A stretch of DNA of 64,000 nt from Isoperla grammatica (GCA_945910005.1 OX246743.1:2492122-2556121); one strand, 5' to 3'. Positions 1-12,341 are shown, counted from the first letter of the stretch. A program made the numbers and translations. The notes: generated by a model not told the origin, from the sequence alone.

Positions 1-57
1 ACAGTGGAGAGAGAATGTGCAACTGTATGACTCAATCGTACGTTACATTTACCAATC

Positions 58-165
58 GACCGGAAAGAACTTTTCCTCAGTATAGGCCAGGTGATTGGTA
101 GCCGGTATTGAACCAGCGACCTCACAAAATCAACTCTTGCGTCTTAACGCTGATCCTCTTCCATC
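58..165 (-). repeat. tRNA-like SINE head fragment, family 2
   Basis: Read on the minus strand this gives a tRNA-like B box (GGTTCAATACC) preceded by a degenerate A box. It matches the head of the SINE at 6681-6921 (GGTTCGATACC). The downstream tail is only weakly similar, so this is a decayed or truncated copy. A short reading frame across it has no recognisable content. Confidence 0.5.
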
Positions 166-423
166 GGTATATTTCACATGATGCGCCTCGCGGCCATGTT
201 GTCTACCAAAACGGTTTACTTTGTTTACTTTCCGTTGACAATTATTCTTATTTTAAAATATTCAGATGGCGTTTGGTTGAAGTTCCATTGTTCTCCAACA
301 TTAGTTTGTTACTAATACTACAAAGCAACATGAATATACTCTCGTGTCCCGTCCACTCTTGGTAAACAATGTTACAAATGACGTTTCGTAAACTATATTG
401 AGATATACGTATTCTCTAATAAT

Positions 424-677
424 GCGTGGTCCAGTGGTTAGCATCCCTGCTTCCAATGCAGAAGGTCCCGGGCTCAAACCCCGCTTCAGGAAGAAGTTTT
501 TTAACTTCTTATGTGTCGTATTTGAAATATCGATCTTTGATTGGTTATCGCTCACTCGTCGATGGTGTTCGGAGCATACAGGGTTGGTTTAGTCACTTTA
601 AATTAAAGTCCCCCACTACAAATCAGTTTAGTTACTGAGTGGGTAGACTCTAAATGTGAATTTATTTTATTTATTTA
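424..677 (+). repeat. SINE with tRNA-Gly-like head, family 1, internally deleted
   Basis: The head carries an A-box-like TGGTCCAGTGG, an anticodon-arm-like CTGC-TTCCAAT-GCAG and a B-box-like GGGCTCAAACCCC. The best match I know is tRNA-Gly(UCC). It then joins a tail (ATATCGATCTTTGATTGG, then CCCCACTACAAATCAGTT and a TTTATTTTATTT end) that recurs at 5013-5287 and 30455-30862. Compared with the long copy at 30455, the middle is missing here. Reading frames across it are incidental. Confidence 0.8.
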
Positions 678-1668
678 AGCATATTCGTCTTCCATTGACA
701 ACTCAAGTAACATCATACTTTAGGCCTTCATTATAGCCGTTGTGACGTCACGTGAATACTCGCCTGGTTGTAGAGGTAGAGTTGCAGACACAACAGTTGA
801 AAGTTTACAACTCACCGTTACCGGAAATGTACAGAAATGACTGGAAACATACCTGGAAAGAAGAAAATCTGAATTAGTTTGCTTCCAGTAAGACATTGGC
901 GAGCAAAGTACCATAAAACTAAGCACTGTCCCGATACTATTAGCAATGAAAATGTATATTGTAAACTTGTAGAGAAATACTCATACATTGACATATAACA
1001 CCGGTGAGACTCCACGATATCATCACGCACGTATGTTATAATCATATCCTGAGTTGAAAGGTGGTTGACCACTGGTCAATAGGGCATGAAGTTGTCTACC
1101 TAGGCCAGACGTTTCGCCTTTCTTCTGTTCGCCGATAAATCCTCCCCCTACCATATGCGTGACGTCATCCATCAGTCAGTTTCATCCCTCTCTTCCTGAC
1201 CTCATCCTCAATCAAGATCCTCTTTGAGTGGCTTCTTATTTTCTTACTATAGTACTTATACAAAATCCCATCTTAGAATGCTGTCCTTGCCAGTTCTCGT
1301 CCTGTCTTCATGTAAATGTTGGTTTTCAAAACGTTGAGTTGAATCCAATTATAATTTGAAATTTATTTATTTGTCTGTATTCTCATGAGGTTTTATTTTA
1401 AATTAAAAAATTTCCATTCTGTTCAATAGTTGAGTTGTTGTGTTGTGTAATTCCACAGTGCAACCACCTTAATTGAAATACATTCAGATGTATTAAGGTA
1501 TATATTCAATTACATTTCTGAAGAATGACGAGACGGGCAAATACTGCGTTGTTGTAAAAAGAACTCAACCGCATGTTAGTATGAAATTAGACTTGTTTAC
1601 AAAGATCCAAAACATCATCGATCAATTCGCATCAAACAACTGCAGGAAGAGAAAAGCAAGCTTTGTAT
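678..1668. other. No gene seen; two palindromic TGACGTCA octamers
   Basis: AT-rich unique sequence without a credible reading frame. TGACGTCA occurs at 743-750, where it runs into CACGTG to give GTGACGTCACGTG, and again at 1160-1167. These match the CREB/ATF consensus, but no gene is visible beside them. Confidence 0.6.
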
Positions 1669-1826
1669 ACTTGGCACAAGATCACCTTACATGCTTTTCT
1701 CAAAGGTTAGGCACTCGTAGCCAACCAGTGAACCGCCCGAGACACACCCGCGCAAATACCGATCGCTGATTGGCTACGAACTCCTCGCCTTTGACGAAAG
1801 CATATGCAGGGTAGTCTTGGGACAAC
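1669..1826. mobile_element. Palindromic MITE, copy 1
   Basis: The two halves are imperfect inverted repeats over about 60 bases. Left-arm words ATGCTTTTCTCAAAGG and CACTCGTAGCCAA face TTGGCTACGAACTC and CCTTTGACGAAAGCAT on the right. The core (CCAACCAGTGAACCGC, then CCGATCGCTGATTGG) recurs in the element at 2045-2176, which shows a mobile family. No coding capacity. Confidence 0.65.
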
Positions 1827-2044
1827 TAAAGCGTACCAAAATTGACAAATGCTCATTTCAGTTTATAGCTCGTAGTGTAACTAGATTACTTGCCAGATTA
1901 TTTAGTCTGCTATACGTGGGTCTGTAGGCCTACACTTGTGATATACCTGCAATATGTAAATCCGCATGAGATGGATTCAGTAACGAAATCACAGATCAAA
2001 TTATAATTATACCGATTGAAATTGTTCCACTATTATACTTGCCA

Positions 2045-2176
2045 CGAAACAACCTTACAGACGTTTCGTCATAGACGAGTAATGTGTAGCCAACCGGTGA
2101 GCCCCAAACTGATTTACCGATCGCTGATTGGCCAAGAACCACTCATCTGACCAACGCATAGGTAAGATTGTTTCTG
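2045..2176. mobile_element. Palindromic MITE, copy 2
   Basis: Ends are GAAACAACCTTAC on the left and GTAAGATTGTTTC on the right, which are near-perfect inverted repeats. The interior shares GTAGCCAACCGGTGAGCC and CCGATCGCTGATTGGCC with the element at 1669-1826, about 350 bases away. Non-coding and non-autonomous; superfamily not identified. Confidence 0.65.
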
Positions 2177-5012
2177 GGTTAGTAATAACTCCAAGGTGGA
2201 TCCAGATTTAATAACAATCTTAGATCACTGAACGCAGTAAACGAGCATCACTTTGCCTTGGCCACAGCATCGTACACCCATTGTTAACAGATCCACGAAT
2301 TGAAATGTAATTTGCCCACATATAAAAATTCATTCATATAGAATCTGTCTTCATACATAAAATAAATGTTGACCAACATACATTTTTCAAACAATTCATT
2401 TTAAAACTGCTGAATATTTACCGACAATTAGTTATTATGTTATGTGGATCAAATGGTTTTGCGCATATCAGTGTGTGGATCTGTAATTGACTGTATTTCC
2501 GCATGTTCAAGTAACACTTCAAACAGAACCATTTCAATAACAGAACGCAAAACAAAAAAACACAAATATTCTCTTCTAATTATCATTCACCGTAACTACT
2601 CGTTCAGTAAAAATAAATTATTTGATAAATGGTTCAGACAATTAGCAAACCTCGAATATAATACAGTTTCAACGGTTGAGTATTTAGATTAGCAAATTAA
2701 ATATAAACATTGTGAAACTAATAACAGAATGGAACGTGTGCGATCCGTTCAACACCGACTCGGTCGCTTTACCCAGTTGGTTGGCTGAACAAGCTGACCT
2801 GCGCTCAAGGCCTGCTTGAACATGCAGCCATCTGTCCGCTCTCTTGCTACTTTGTTAATACAATATAAGCGATGAAGCCAGCTGGGCTCATCACTCGAGG
2901 CAAGACTAAGGCCTTCTGAAGGAACACAGGCTAGTTTCTCGTTGTTGATACGAACAAACATTAAAATGTGGAGCACACAACGGAAATAATCGTAGTTCAA
3001 TGGTAGCTTTTTAAATGAGATGTAGTGATTAAAAGTTGTACATGTCTACGTCACATATACCCAAGTAAGTTACTGAGTCTGATTGGTCTGATTGAGTATG
3101 TGACGTCACTAGGCCGTCATACACAGACACTCAATGTTGAATCGAGTATATGTTATCTTACTAATCTCTCAAAGGACCTCATTAACAATTAATATCACTT
3201 GAGGGGGTGATAAACTGTCACACAGATTGTTAAACTGCGAATACAATACAAACTTACCACCGTGAAGCACACAAACCGAGGCTACCGGCAGAAATGGCGA
3301 CTATAGGGGAGTACGCTGTCTTTCTTTTATCTCATCCAATAATGAATATTTTGTCGTGTAGAATATGGTATTTTGTGGAATATTTTTGTTAATTTTATAG
3401 TACTATGTAACTGTTAAGAGTGCAATACACTCAAGATTTACAATAAAGATTAATTCATTCATAAATATCAATGAACGTGTGTCATATGATCATCCGAGGG
3501 TCACTGCGGGTGTCTTGTCTGCCTATTCACAAGACAATCAGCACAAGTGCTTCACACCCTCACAGCGACAGAACACAGCAACATCGGACAGCAAAGCGGA
3601 GTATTATTCGAGAAAGATCTTTGTCGTAATTAATTAGCAAGGCGACGTCGGAGTTTACACGACAAGTTTCCTCCGACACAATCACGAAATGATCCGGAGC
3701 CATCGAGACTGAAAGCTGCGCATCACCTGATTGGTTCCGAGTCTCCCGTCAGGAGCGCTGCGAGCTGTTGCTTTGCTCCCGGAGATAAGTGGTTATATCA
3801 ACCTGGGCCACGTTTTACTAGAGAGTTGAGAGCGCTTCTTCAAATACTCTCCACTTGGAATACGGGGACGTGGATCGAGTCAAACTGAATGATGGAGGTA
3901 ACTAGCGCTGCTATCTATCGTCCCGGCCTGTAACTAAGCCCGGCCCAAGGTCGAACACTTTTATCAGAGCGTTGCCAACAGATTATCATTCTTCTTTCAA
4001 TGGAAAATCTTCTATATCCCCTCGCGGGGTCCCATTTCCACAATATTAAAAATGATTCTATCTTTATTTTCCAAGGAAACTTTTATCGATAAGATACTGA
4101 GATTCATAAAAAAGTCGATTTTGAAACTTATTTACTTCGCGTGCTGCTAGAGGCAATTTACTTGAAATATAGTAGGCCTATACATAGTAGTGATTAGCTA
4201 CAGGAAGGCAATAGTATAAGTAGTAATAGAATCAACTTGAATCAAGGCTGCTATCACAGCATCGTTGAAGATATTACCGCTAGGCAGCGCCACCTGAAAC
4301 TGACGTCACTACTTCAGTCACACCTCTCTCGTTCTCTACCCCGTCGAGCAAGCTCTAAAATTGCTTTGTTATTAATTGTTCAGTTAATTAATAAAAATAT
4401 AGCCTAGGCAATTCCGCATTAACGTTTATCCTTACTACATTTGAGTTTCAAAACAGTTGATTTCGGTGACAATGTGAACGCCATACGACTGTTACTCCGC
4501 CATGATGAGGTGTTTATTTTAAAGGACTGAAAATCTTACCCATAACATGAAAACAAAATGGGTAGGGGTGGGATTGAAAAGCGATATTTCTAGCGGATCA
4601 ATGCATTCATATCAAGAAAGAGAACGAACGCACCAATGATGGTGACATAGTTGATCTGCTGTAGTGCGGGAAATGTCCGCATGCGGCGCCAGTGCGCACA
4701 AGGATGCAGGTGTGTTCCTGAATGCACCAATGACACTCCGGGGGGTGCTGGTGTAGAAACAGAGCCGCTCGGAGGCACTTTAGGAAGACACTACTCACAC
4801 CAGCCGCGCTCGGTTATTCGGTTATTATGAACGAGTACTGCGATATCTACGCAGCAAAATACTGGGGCAAGGTTTAGTTATTTGGAACCGTAAAACGTAT
4901 TTGTCAGACACTATGCATTCGTGATACAATAACACATAGTGTGCTCTAAATTTAACACTATTCCAATTTTGACACAAGCTATCTACAAGAGCACTTTATT
5001 TAAAGACAAAAT
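2177..5012. other. No supported gene; possible regulatory stretch
   Basis: AT-rich sequence with only short, unconvincing reading frames. TGACGTCA occurs at 3101-3108, in the context GTGACGTCACTAGGCC that returns at 58563, and at 4301-4308. About 3490-3960 is richer in G+C and CpG than its surroundings and could be a promoter or a buried exon, with no direct proof. At 4600-4800 a GC-richer block gives a minus-strand frame containing ECHWCIQEHTC, which is cysteine-rich but not assignable. Confidence 0.4.
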
Positions 5013-5287
5013 TAGCAACGAAGCACTCAATAAATTCAAAGTTGTTCTGAATTGGCCTTGTTGATTCTGGCATTTGTCCGCAGGTGTTCGCACTGTCCAA
5101 TCACTGATTCATATGTTTCGTATTTGAAATATCGATCTTTGATTGGTTATCGCTCACTCGTCGATGGTGTTCGAAGCCAACAGGGTTGGTTTAGTCACTT
5201 TAAATTCAAGTCCCCCACTGCAAATCAGTTTAGTTACTGAGTGGGTAGATTCCAAAATGTGGATTTATTTATTTTTTATTTATTTAT
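5013..5287 (+). repeat. SINE family 1, 5'-truncated copy
   Basis: Starts at AGCAACGAAGCACTCAATAA inside the body of the family and runs to a T-rich tail. The segment with ATATCGATCTTTGATTGG and CACTCGTCGATGGTGTTCG is almost identical to the copies at 424 and 30455. The tRNA head is absent, as expected for 5' truncation during reverse transcription. Confidence 0.8.
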
Positions 5288-5324
5288 GTGTGATTATTAA
5301 ACTAATAATACAAAAAATACATTT

Positions 5325-5560
5325 GTATTTATTGTCCATCCACTCAGTTATACAAGAACTGATTTTCAGTGGGGGACATTATACCATTTATTATGTGCTT
5401 CGCTGGTATGACGGACCCAAAGTCACCGATTAATGTAACACCAGTATCATACATCTTTAAGTCAATTTCGAAAGTTAAAAATTCAGCTCGAGCCGGGAAT
5501 TGAACCCTTGGCCTTCAGGACTGGAAGCAGGAATAAAACGATAAGACCAGTGAGAATGCA
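5325..5560 (-). repeat. SINE, related tRNA-Gly-headed subfamily, reverse orientation
   Basis: On the minus strand the order is a tRNA-Gly-like part (CTGCTTCCAG, GGGTTCAATTCCCGG), then a body with GACTTTGGGTCCGTC and GCGAAGCACATAATAAA, then CCCCCACTGAAAATCAGTT near the 3' end. The last two blocks are shared with family 1 (30455-30862), while the stretch after the head differs. A copy of the same subfamily lies at 11078-11300. Confidence 0.75.
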
Positions 5561-5740
5561 GTTTTATACATTTATCTAACTAGTAGTTTTTAAACTGTGA
5601 TTATTTGTACAGTTATCATAGAGGAAAATGTAATTGGATTTAAAATGGTTTCAAATGGGTAACATTTCTCATGACAAAGCCATAAAAGTGGCGGATTTTT
5701 GGAAATTAGTTGTCTAGAACGGTGTTCCGGACACGGAAAC

Positions 5741-5766
5741 GAAACGAACGAACGAACGAACGAACG
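5741..5766 (+). repeat. Short (GAAC)n microsatellite
   Basis: About six tandem units of CGAA/GAAC. Confidence 0.9.
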
Positions 5767-6380
5767 ATTGTATCAATATAAATATTGATACAAACTTGGT
5801 ATAATTTTATCATTTAGAAATGTATGCGCTCTGATTATATTAAAAATTAAATCGTGCTTATTCACCTATACATTAATTACCCGTGGTATACTTTGCCTAA
5901 TTTGAACGTTTTCGTTTGCTCTGCCAATGTGTTAACGACTAAATCAGTTCCACTTTACTCTCCAATGACCTCTTTATGACTCTCTGATAATCAGTTGCCA
6001 TAAGAATGTATAGGATATTAATCCCAACATTGATGACAGTAGGGATATGGATCACCCTTATACTAACAATCGATTACAGTAGGGTTAAATCAGGTTTATG
6101 CAATGCACATTATATAAACAACAGCAATAAATCGAAATTGCATTAATAACGGGATACTTGAGTTTAGTATTTATTTTCATTTAGGTCAATGATATGCTAA
6201 TTGATGTGTACGGAACGGAACTCTGACAGTAAGCAGGATGGATAGGGGTCGTTGTGATATTACACTAAGCGTGGCACTAATGGAGAATGCATGCCGTATA
6301 TTTATGCGAGTTAGGTAAAGTTAGACTCAACTTCTGTTTAAACTATATTTAGTTGGTTGTGATGGCCACATGTACACAAG
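5767..6380. other. No gene seen
   Basis: AT-rich unique sequence without a convincing reading frame, RNA gene or inverted repeat that I can detect. Confidence 0.5.
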
Positions 6381-6388
6381 TAGTTGTT

Positions 6389-6450
6389 GTGTCATCATGG
6401 TCCAGTGATTAAGGTCAGCTGTAGGGATGAGGACACCCGGGTCTGAGAGA
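6389..6450 (+). repeat. tRNA-like SINE head relic
   Basis: Contains CATGGTCCAGTGATTAAGG, an A-box-like stretch, followed by CACCCGGGTCTGAG, a decayed B-box-like stretch at normal tRNA spacing. No intact acceptor stem. Probably a fragment of the tRNA-Gly-headed SINEs in this window. Confidence 0.4.
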
Positions 6451-6680
6451 TTAAACAATTAACTTACCGACAATATTTAAACACCACGAAATTATATCAT
6501 TTTTTTTAAATCATAGCAATGATTTACACAAAAACAAAAAGTGAAAATTGGGTTGAATGTGGGTTCGTAAGAACTAAATATTTATTAGTGAAAAAAACTT
6601 TTGTTAAATTGTATCGTGTAATTGTATTGTGTATGAATAAATGATAGCTGGCTTCACCATTCACTTCCTTGCGACCGATA

Positions 6681-6921
6681 GAGGTGGCTCGGCGGTAAGA
6701 CCCGCACCTCTCATTCGGGAGGTCGCCGGTTCGATACCGCCCACCGGCAGTTCTGACTGACTGAAGGTTTTTTCCTAGGTTTTCCTCAGTCACAAGGTTA
6801 ATGCTGGGTTTGTGTTATACTAAAAGCCCTCCGACATTCCAACTATTCCACATACCGCAACGTAGTTAGTCACCTGAAGACTAGGGTCATGGATTGTCCC
6901 TTTCCTACGAAAAATTACTAT
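6681..6921 (+). repeat. SINE family 2 with tRNA-like head
   Basis: GAGGTGGCTCGGCGGTAAG supplies an A-box-like element and GGTTCGATACC a B box, about 37 bases apart. The tail holds AGGTTTTCCTCAGTCACAAG, AATGCTGGG, ACATACCGCAACG and a final TTTCCTACGA. The same tail order appears at 54649-54943, so this is a dispersed family. The tail resembles SINEs I associate with large insect genomes, from memory and not verified. Confidence 0.8.
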
Positions 6922-7732
6922 TTATATTATCACTTACTTGTAATGTTTCATAAAATAGTGTTGACACAGATAAAATGTTTTAGATGATATATTGATACAA
7001 AATTAGAACTAGAACTCAAATTCAAACTTGGCCAACCGTCTTGGCTACGGTCTTAACTACAAACTGAGATACAACATTTAACTTATGCTGATAATAATTA
7101 ATATCTACATTTAAAGTTATGTGTATTTTAACAAGAATACTTCCCTACCGACCTGTTTAACAGAGTTGTAGGCAAATGTAAACAGATTATCGAAAGTTCT
7201 CTTAGATGCGTTCAACTGGCAGCTGATAAAGTTCCCTAACAAGATAGAAAGTTTACCCATACGCAGCGCGTAGACTTTCACATGAGCATCCGGCCAATTA
7301 TACTGGTAATAAGTCGACATGCGTGCAAGTTGTGCCCCTCTAAGTTTGGTACAAGTCGTGAACACTTCAATGCATGCGTAAACAGCTGATAACTTTATGC
7401 GTGAAGCAGATTGCTGAGGGAAGAGAAACTAGTTAAGTGAGGTTCACGCGCGGTACAGGAACACTGTCTGTCAATATTACCCATTTTGATCTTGTCAAAC
7501 AAAATACCAAAGTACGAAGTCTCGTGCTTACAAAATAGCAACTTTTTTTATACTTCTCTTTTTCCTTCCATGAATTTCAAATTAATTTATGATTTTTGGT
7601 TGGTTACCTGGAAATTCTTAACACAATGGGCGTGAAAAATTTGTACATACATTTTCAAATCTTCTTTTTTATTATAAGTGAACCCCAAAAACGAAAGGCA
7701 AGTTTCGCATTTGCTCTGTATTTTTTTGTGTT
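6922..7732. other. No gene seen
   Basis: AT-rich. The minus-strand frame at 7117-7365 (82 residues) has no recognisable domain or splice context, and I do not treat it as a gene. Confidence 0.5.
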
Positions 7733-7751
7733 GGGGGGGGGGGGGGGGGGG
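7733..7751 (+). repeat. Poly(G) tract of 19
   Basis: An uninterrupted run of 19 G, one of more than ten long G or C homopolymers in the window. Confidence 0.95.
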
Positions 7752-7820
7752 CATTATACCGGCATACCTGTATTTAAGGCCTGATCAACCTAATAGTGTA
7801 TCTGAAACATCCAGACTTTA

Positions 7821-8011
7821 AGGCTGGTCCACACAGATTTTTTAATCATAAGATTTAAGGTTTAACGCGTAGTCGTCAAGTTGGATCATAGGAAACACGT
7901 ACTGGCGTTCACACAAAGTTTTAGTTTTAAGACATTGTTTTCATTGTTGTTTTTAAAACAACGTCTTAAAACCTTAAATCTTATGCTTACAAAATCTGTG
8001 TGGACCAGCCT
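7821..8011. mobile_element. MITE with TTA duplication (Harbinger-like)
   Basis: Terminal inverted repeats of about 42 bases begin AGGCTGGTCCACACAGATTT on the left and are mirrored by CTGTGTGGACCAGCCT on the right. TTA flanks both ends (7818-7820 and 8012-8014). A 3-bp TTA/TWA duplication is the signature of PIF/Harbinger elements. The 191-bp interior has no coding capacity. Confidence 0.85.
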
Positions 8012-8346
8012 TTACTTATTATGCGTTTTACTTGTTCTTAAAATATTTCCAGTGGCCGTTTTGTGAGGTCTATCATTTCGCAATTAATTACTTCTGGTAA
8101 TCCTGAAGCCAAAGATTAAACGTTCTTCCTCCCTTTGTCTGCGCAATACTAGGCTTTCTTAAACACAACTTTCAAAGCGTGAAATTAAGTGGGCTGATTT
8201 CCTGCTTTTTGCTTTGAATTCGCTTTAATTCCACTAGATAAACATCGTTCTTCTGTTCCTTATCCGTGTGAAAATAATCCCCCTCTCCGCAGTCTAGCGG
8301 TTCAGAATCACATCTATCAAAACACCAGCGAGGACAGATTTAGGAA

Positions 8347-8519
8347 CACGCACACGCACACGCACACGCACACGCACACGCACACACACGCACACGCACA
8401 CGCACACGCACACGCACACGCACACGCACACGCACACGCACACGCACACGCTCACGCACACGCTCACGCACACGCACACGCACACGCACACGCACACGCA
8501 CACGCACACGCACACGCAC

Positions 8520-8551
<32 letters not shown>

Positions 8552-8565
8552 GCACACGCACACGC
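8347..8565 (+). repeat. (CACGCA)n microsatellite
   Basis: About 36 near-perfect hexamers with rare substitutions such as CTCACG. Open frames through it on either strand encode only alternating two-residue repeats and are not genes. Confidence 0.97.
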
Positions 8566-8981
8566 TGCTCTGCAGCTTCTTCAGTGGATGTGTTTATTAC
8601 AGGGTTGCTAGTCGAGCTATGATAAAAAAAAGCTCATTAAAAATAACATACAAATTTTGCTTAATAAATACAGGTAGTTGTTTCACAGTTTCCCAGGATA
8701 TCGAGCTACAGCGTAGGTGTGCGAAAGACAGAGAGGGTGATGGGGGGGGGGCGAGGGAGAGGATTGCGGCTATTGAGGGTAGGAATTATGAGCTACCTGC
8801 CTCCGTTTCCCGTTGAATTCAGCTCGGGTTTATCACTCTATAGGTAAAAACAAGGGTGGTTAATCTCTTTGCAAGCGACCAGTATCTGTTTTAATTGCGT
8901 AGTTAGCGCCTTCAGTAGTAGTTAAAGCCTCCACACGAAGAAACGCACGCGCTAGTTGTATCACAGTAACGCGTTGACGTC

Positions 8982-9088
8982 CTTGTTGACGCGTTGACGT
9001 GGTAGTACACGCATTGAGGGTCTTGTTGACGCGTTGACGTGGTAATACACGCATTGAGGGTCTTGTTGACGCGTTGACGTGGTAATAT
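8982..9088 (+). repeat. 40-bp tandem repeat, about 2.7 copies
   Basis: CTTGTTGACGCGTTGACGTG recurs at 8982, 9022 and 9062, an exact 40-base period. Each unit contains two GTTGACG words. A minus-strand frame across it only reflects the repetition. Confidence 0.9.
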
Positions 9089-11077
9089 GCATACATAGAT
9101 TGATCTGCATTTCCTAGCCAATACTTTAATCTAAATTTCTATCTTCCCGGCCCCATTTCTGTAGAAAACCTCACAACTTTGTAATAATAGCCAGGTTGTA
9201 ACTGTGCATACTAATTAATAGGCTACCAGAGTAAAATAAACATCCGTCTCTGAGTTTTTGTTGTTACACAAAAACCTAACATCGCACGTTTTTAGAAATG
9301 TAAATAGAAAATGTAAAATGCTCGGCCTAGCTTGAATCTCGCGAGGTTTCATTCTAATAAACAAGCAAAAAATACTTTCACCCCTTCTACCCTTATCAGG
9401 CTGCTAAACGTGATAAATAAATTAATTTACAATCACAGCACCTCCAGTTCTTCACTATTGTGGCTGATATTTAACGGTTGAGCCGCGAATGAAACTGCAG
9501 CCCTAAAACAATTGGGTGTATCTTTTATTAAATCGTCCATTCATATATTCTGACCACGTCTGGCAGGTTGGGGTATTCTTTGCTGGGGGATATTTGTTGA
9601 GGTTGGCTAGCGTAACAAGATGAGATCAGGTTGGTACGTTGCACGACGCGGGGGGTGGGGGTTAAAACAGAGCGGGGATAAACTACAGCAGTAATGTCCT
9701 TAGTGGTTGATCTATGCACGGTGAGTGAGGCAAGTATAGCGAGCCGGAGTCGCGGTTCTGTGAGCTTGAACTTGTTTTAGAAGAAGAAGAAGAATAAAAA
9801 TATAAAGTAGAAGTAAACGCGTAACTGCCAGTTTAATTGCAGGGTAGAACATGTTAAGTGTTTTGTATTAAATTTGTATTAATGTTTATTATTTGTTTAA
9901 CGACGTACTCGACAGCTACGGAATAGATTGGTGAAACGGGACAAGTAGGAGGAAGAAAATGAATATATTTGACGAACTTATTGGATGAAAAGTGAACATT
10001 GGATTACCTCATTTTCTCGCATCTTACGACTGGCAGAGTCACCCTGTGCCCAGACGGAGAAAGGGACAAGTATATGAGAATGAGTAGTTTAAATGAGTTA
10101 GGGGAGGAAAGAGTAGGGGAAGTGAAGACCTTATTTCGTCGCATCTTACGACTGGCAGAGTCACCCTGGGTCCAAGTCAACCTCCGGGCCCAGGCGGGGT
10201 ATTTTTATAAATATATACATGTAAGGTTTCGCGCATTTCTTTAAAATCAAATTTGTTCCTTAGGTAATATTTGAGTAAATCTTTAATTTATGTGCCTTTA
10301 TAATTCTAAACACTGTTATTATGAACTTTAAAAATCATACCCGCTCATCTTCTAACTTATGCTTCAATCAGAATATAAATAAAAACAGCCATTGTGACGT
10401 CACGTGGAAAGTGAGAACCATGATTAAGAAGAACACCCGTTTAGTTTATTCATGTAAATATTAAAATCTTAACATGCAACCCAATCAAAAACAAAAGATG
10501 GTAGTTATCATCATTTCAAACACACTTTATGCTGCATATGACTCATGACGTGAATATACGTTATGTACAGCGCACATGTTGTACGGAGTAGTCTAACCGC
10601 TGCTCCTTTAAGCGGATGTCAATTGCTTGGAACGGTTCTGAATGCAATCGAGCTTCAAATAAACGTGACTGTATCGTGAAGCAAAGCAACGTACTTGAAC
10701 TACGTACTCAACCTTCATCGCTACCGTTATGTACGGCCGTCCTTTTTCAGGCGGTTCTTGAGAAGCGCAGGTTTTGCGTTTTAAATCTTATAACCCTGAA
10801 ATGTGTCGGAATGTTTAACTGCTACTTACAACTGTGAAACTGTGCATAAGGCGAATTGATGTTGTCAATCTCCGAACAATATACAATAACATCAATGCCT
10901 GCAACTGTGAGTGAAGACCAAAAATATACCTAGACATTATGAAAATGTTATTTTTCAAAAACGGATTGTACGAATTATATGGACATTAATCTCATCAGTA
11001 AAATAACATTAATAATACTAACAAATAACAATTCATGTTTTATATCAGTTAGAATCTTTGAGGTCGATAAACTTGTA
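9089..11077. other. No gene seen; dispersed repeat and CRE-like octamer
   Basis: At about 10011-10060 and 10131-10180 a block containing CATCTTACGACTGGCAGAG occurs twice. A relative is at 43421-43478, so this is a dispersed repeat of unknown class. TGACGTCA occurs at 10395-10402, again fused to CACGTG. Short frames here look random. Confidence 0.5.
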
Positions 11078-11300
11078 TGTATAGTTTACTCGAATACGAG
11101 ATCTGATTTTCAGTGGGGGGCATTTGTATAATTTATTATGTGCTCCGTTGCTACACGACGGCTCCGCAATATCAGTATAATATTTAATATAACTAGCATA
11201 ATTGGAATAGTACCAATTCAATTTCCAAAGTTTAAAAAACTCAGCCCGAACCGGCAATCGAACCCTGGACCTTCTGCATTGTAAACAAGAATAAACCCAC
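11078..11300 (-). repeat. SINE, tRNA-Gly-headed subfamily, reverse copy
   Basis: On the minus strand a B-box-like GGGTTCGATTGCC follows AATGCAGAAGGTCC. The body then runs to CCCCCCACTGAAAATCAGAT. It parallels the copy at 5325-5560 along its length, including the block around GCACATAATAAAT. Confidence 0.75.
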
Positions 11301-11962
11301 TCCTTTAGATATGAGAATCTACCAAAGTTAGTTTCCCTAATAAGCTGTAATACAAATTTACCGAGTATTTTACAAGATTTCAGGAAGTCTGGGTATAATT
11401 GATACCGGCAAGAATAAACGCGGGGCTGCTCACAGGAGCGGAATGGATGTTAGCGTCTCACGAAATGACTTCGTTCTCTCAAAGTTAGCCGCGTCTCCGT
11501 CTCTAACTCTTCCCCGGTCGTCCGGGGGGGGGGGGGGGGGGGATTAAAATTAGAGAATTGCTGTAAGGGCGGACGAGGTGATAGTTCAATTACGTTGGCA
11601 GCCCTGCGGTTCCACGTTGGCATTCCCGCTCGTATCGCAGAGACGAGACAGTGTAATGTCCTGGCGCAACTTAGAGTTGGGCCTCATCGTTGCCAATTAT
11701 TCGGAATTCAAGTCCAAAATGTACGTTTAAACGGTAATTAATTAGTTTGTAAACATTCTCAGAGACAAATGTCGGCTACTTGGGTACAAACAGATCCTGA
11801 AAGATAAACTATGCACAACGAAACTATCGATAGTGAATGTTGACAGATCTCGGGTTTGAATAATAGCTGAATGTTGTATCGAGGTATATCGAATCTGTTT
11901 ACATGTACGCGAAGTTTGTGTTTCCTTTCTATTGCTCTTTTTTATATTTGCTGTAATATTTG
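11301..11962. other. No gene seen; contains poly(G) of 19
   Basis: A run of 19 G lies at 11524-11542. Surrounding sequence is moderately GC-rich but gives no usable frame. Confidence 0.5.
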
Positions 11963-11970
11963 GTCATATT

Positions 11971-12341
11971 CAGGGCTCGAATTTACCGCTCGCCCGGTCG
12001 CCCGATGCAAGTAAATTGTTACTCGGGTGAGCCAAGTTTTCAATTCATTCGCCCGATGGGCGACTTTTGTTAAACAAACATAAATCCTTAAAAAATACTA
12101 CATCTCATTACCTCAAGCAACAACATACAGACGTTGTTCTTGATAACAATAATTCTTCCCGATAATTTTAGAAACTATATCAAAACAGTGTTTTTCAACT
12201 TGACAAGTGTAAAGTGAGATGTTGATACGAATTAGAAGACAATGAAATGGTTATAGCGAGTGTTTCTCTTTTCGGACTAGTAAATTAACAACCCCATTAG
12301 CCCGATGGGCGAGTGCTAAATAATTTAAAATTCAAGGCCTG
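11971..12341. mobile_element. Non-autonomous hAT element, 371 bp
   Basis: Both ends are flanked by the same 8 bases, GTCATATT (11963-11970 and 12342-12349). The left end starts CAGGGCTCGAATTTA and the right end mirrors it (TAAAATTCAAGGCCTG). An 8-bp duplication with CAGGG-type ends is diagnostic of hAT transposons. The interior has palindromic GCCCGATGGGC words near both ends and no coding capacity. Confidence 0.9.

Noticed and set aside
8294..8563. Minus-strand frames of alternating Cys/Val and Arg/Val
   Set aside because: They are translations of the CACGCA microsatellite.
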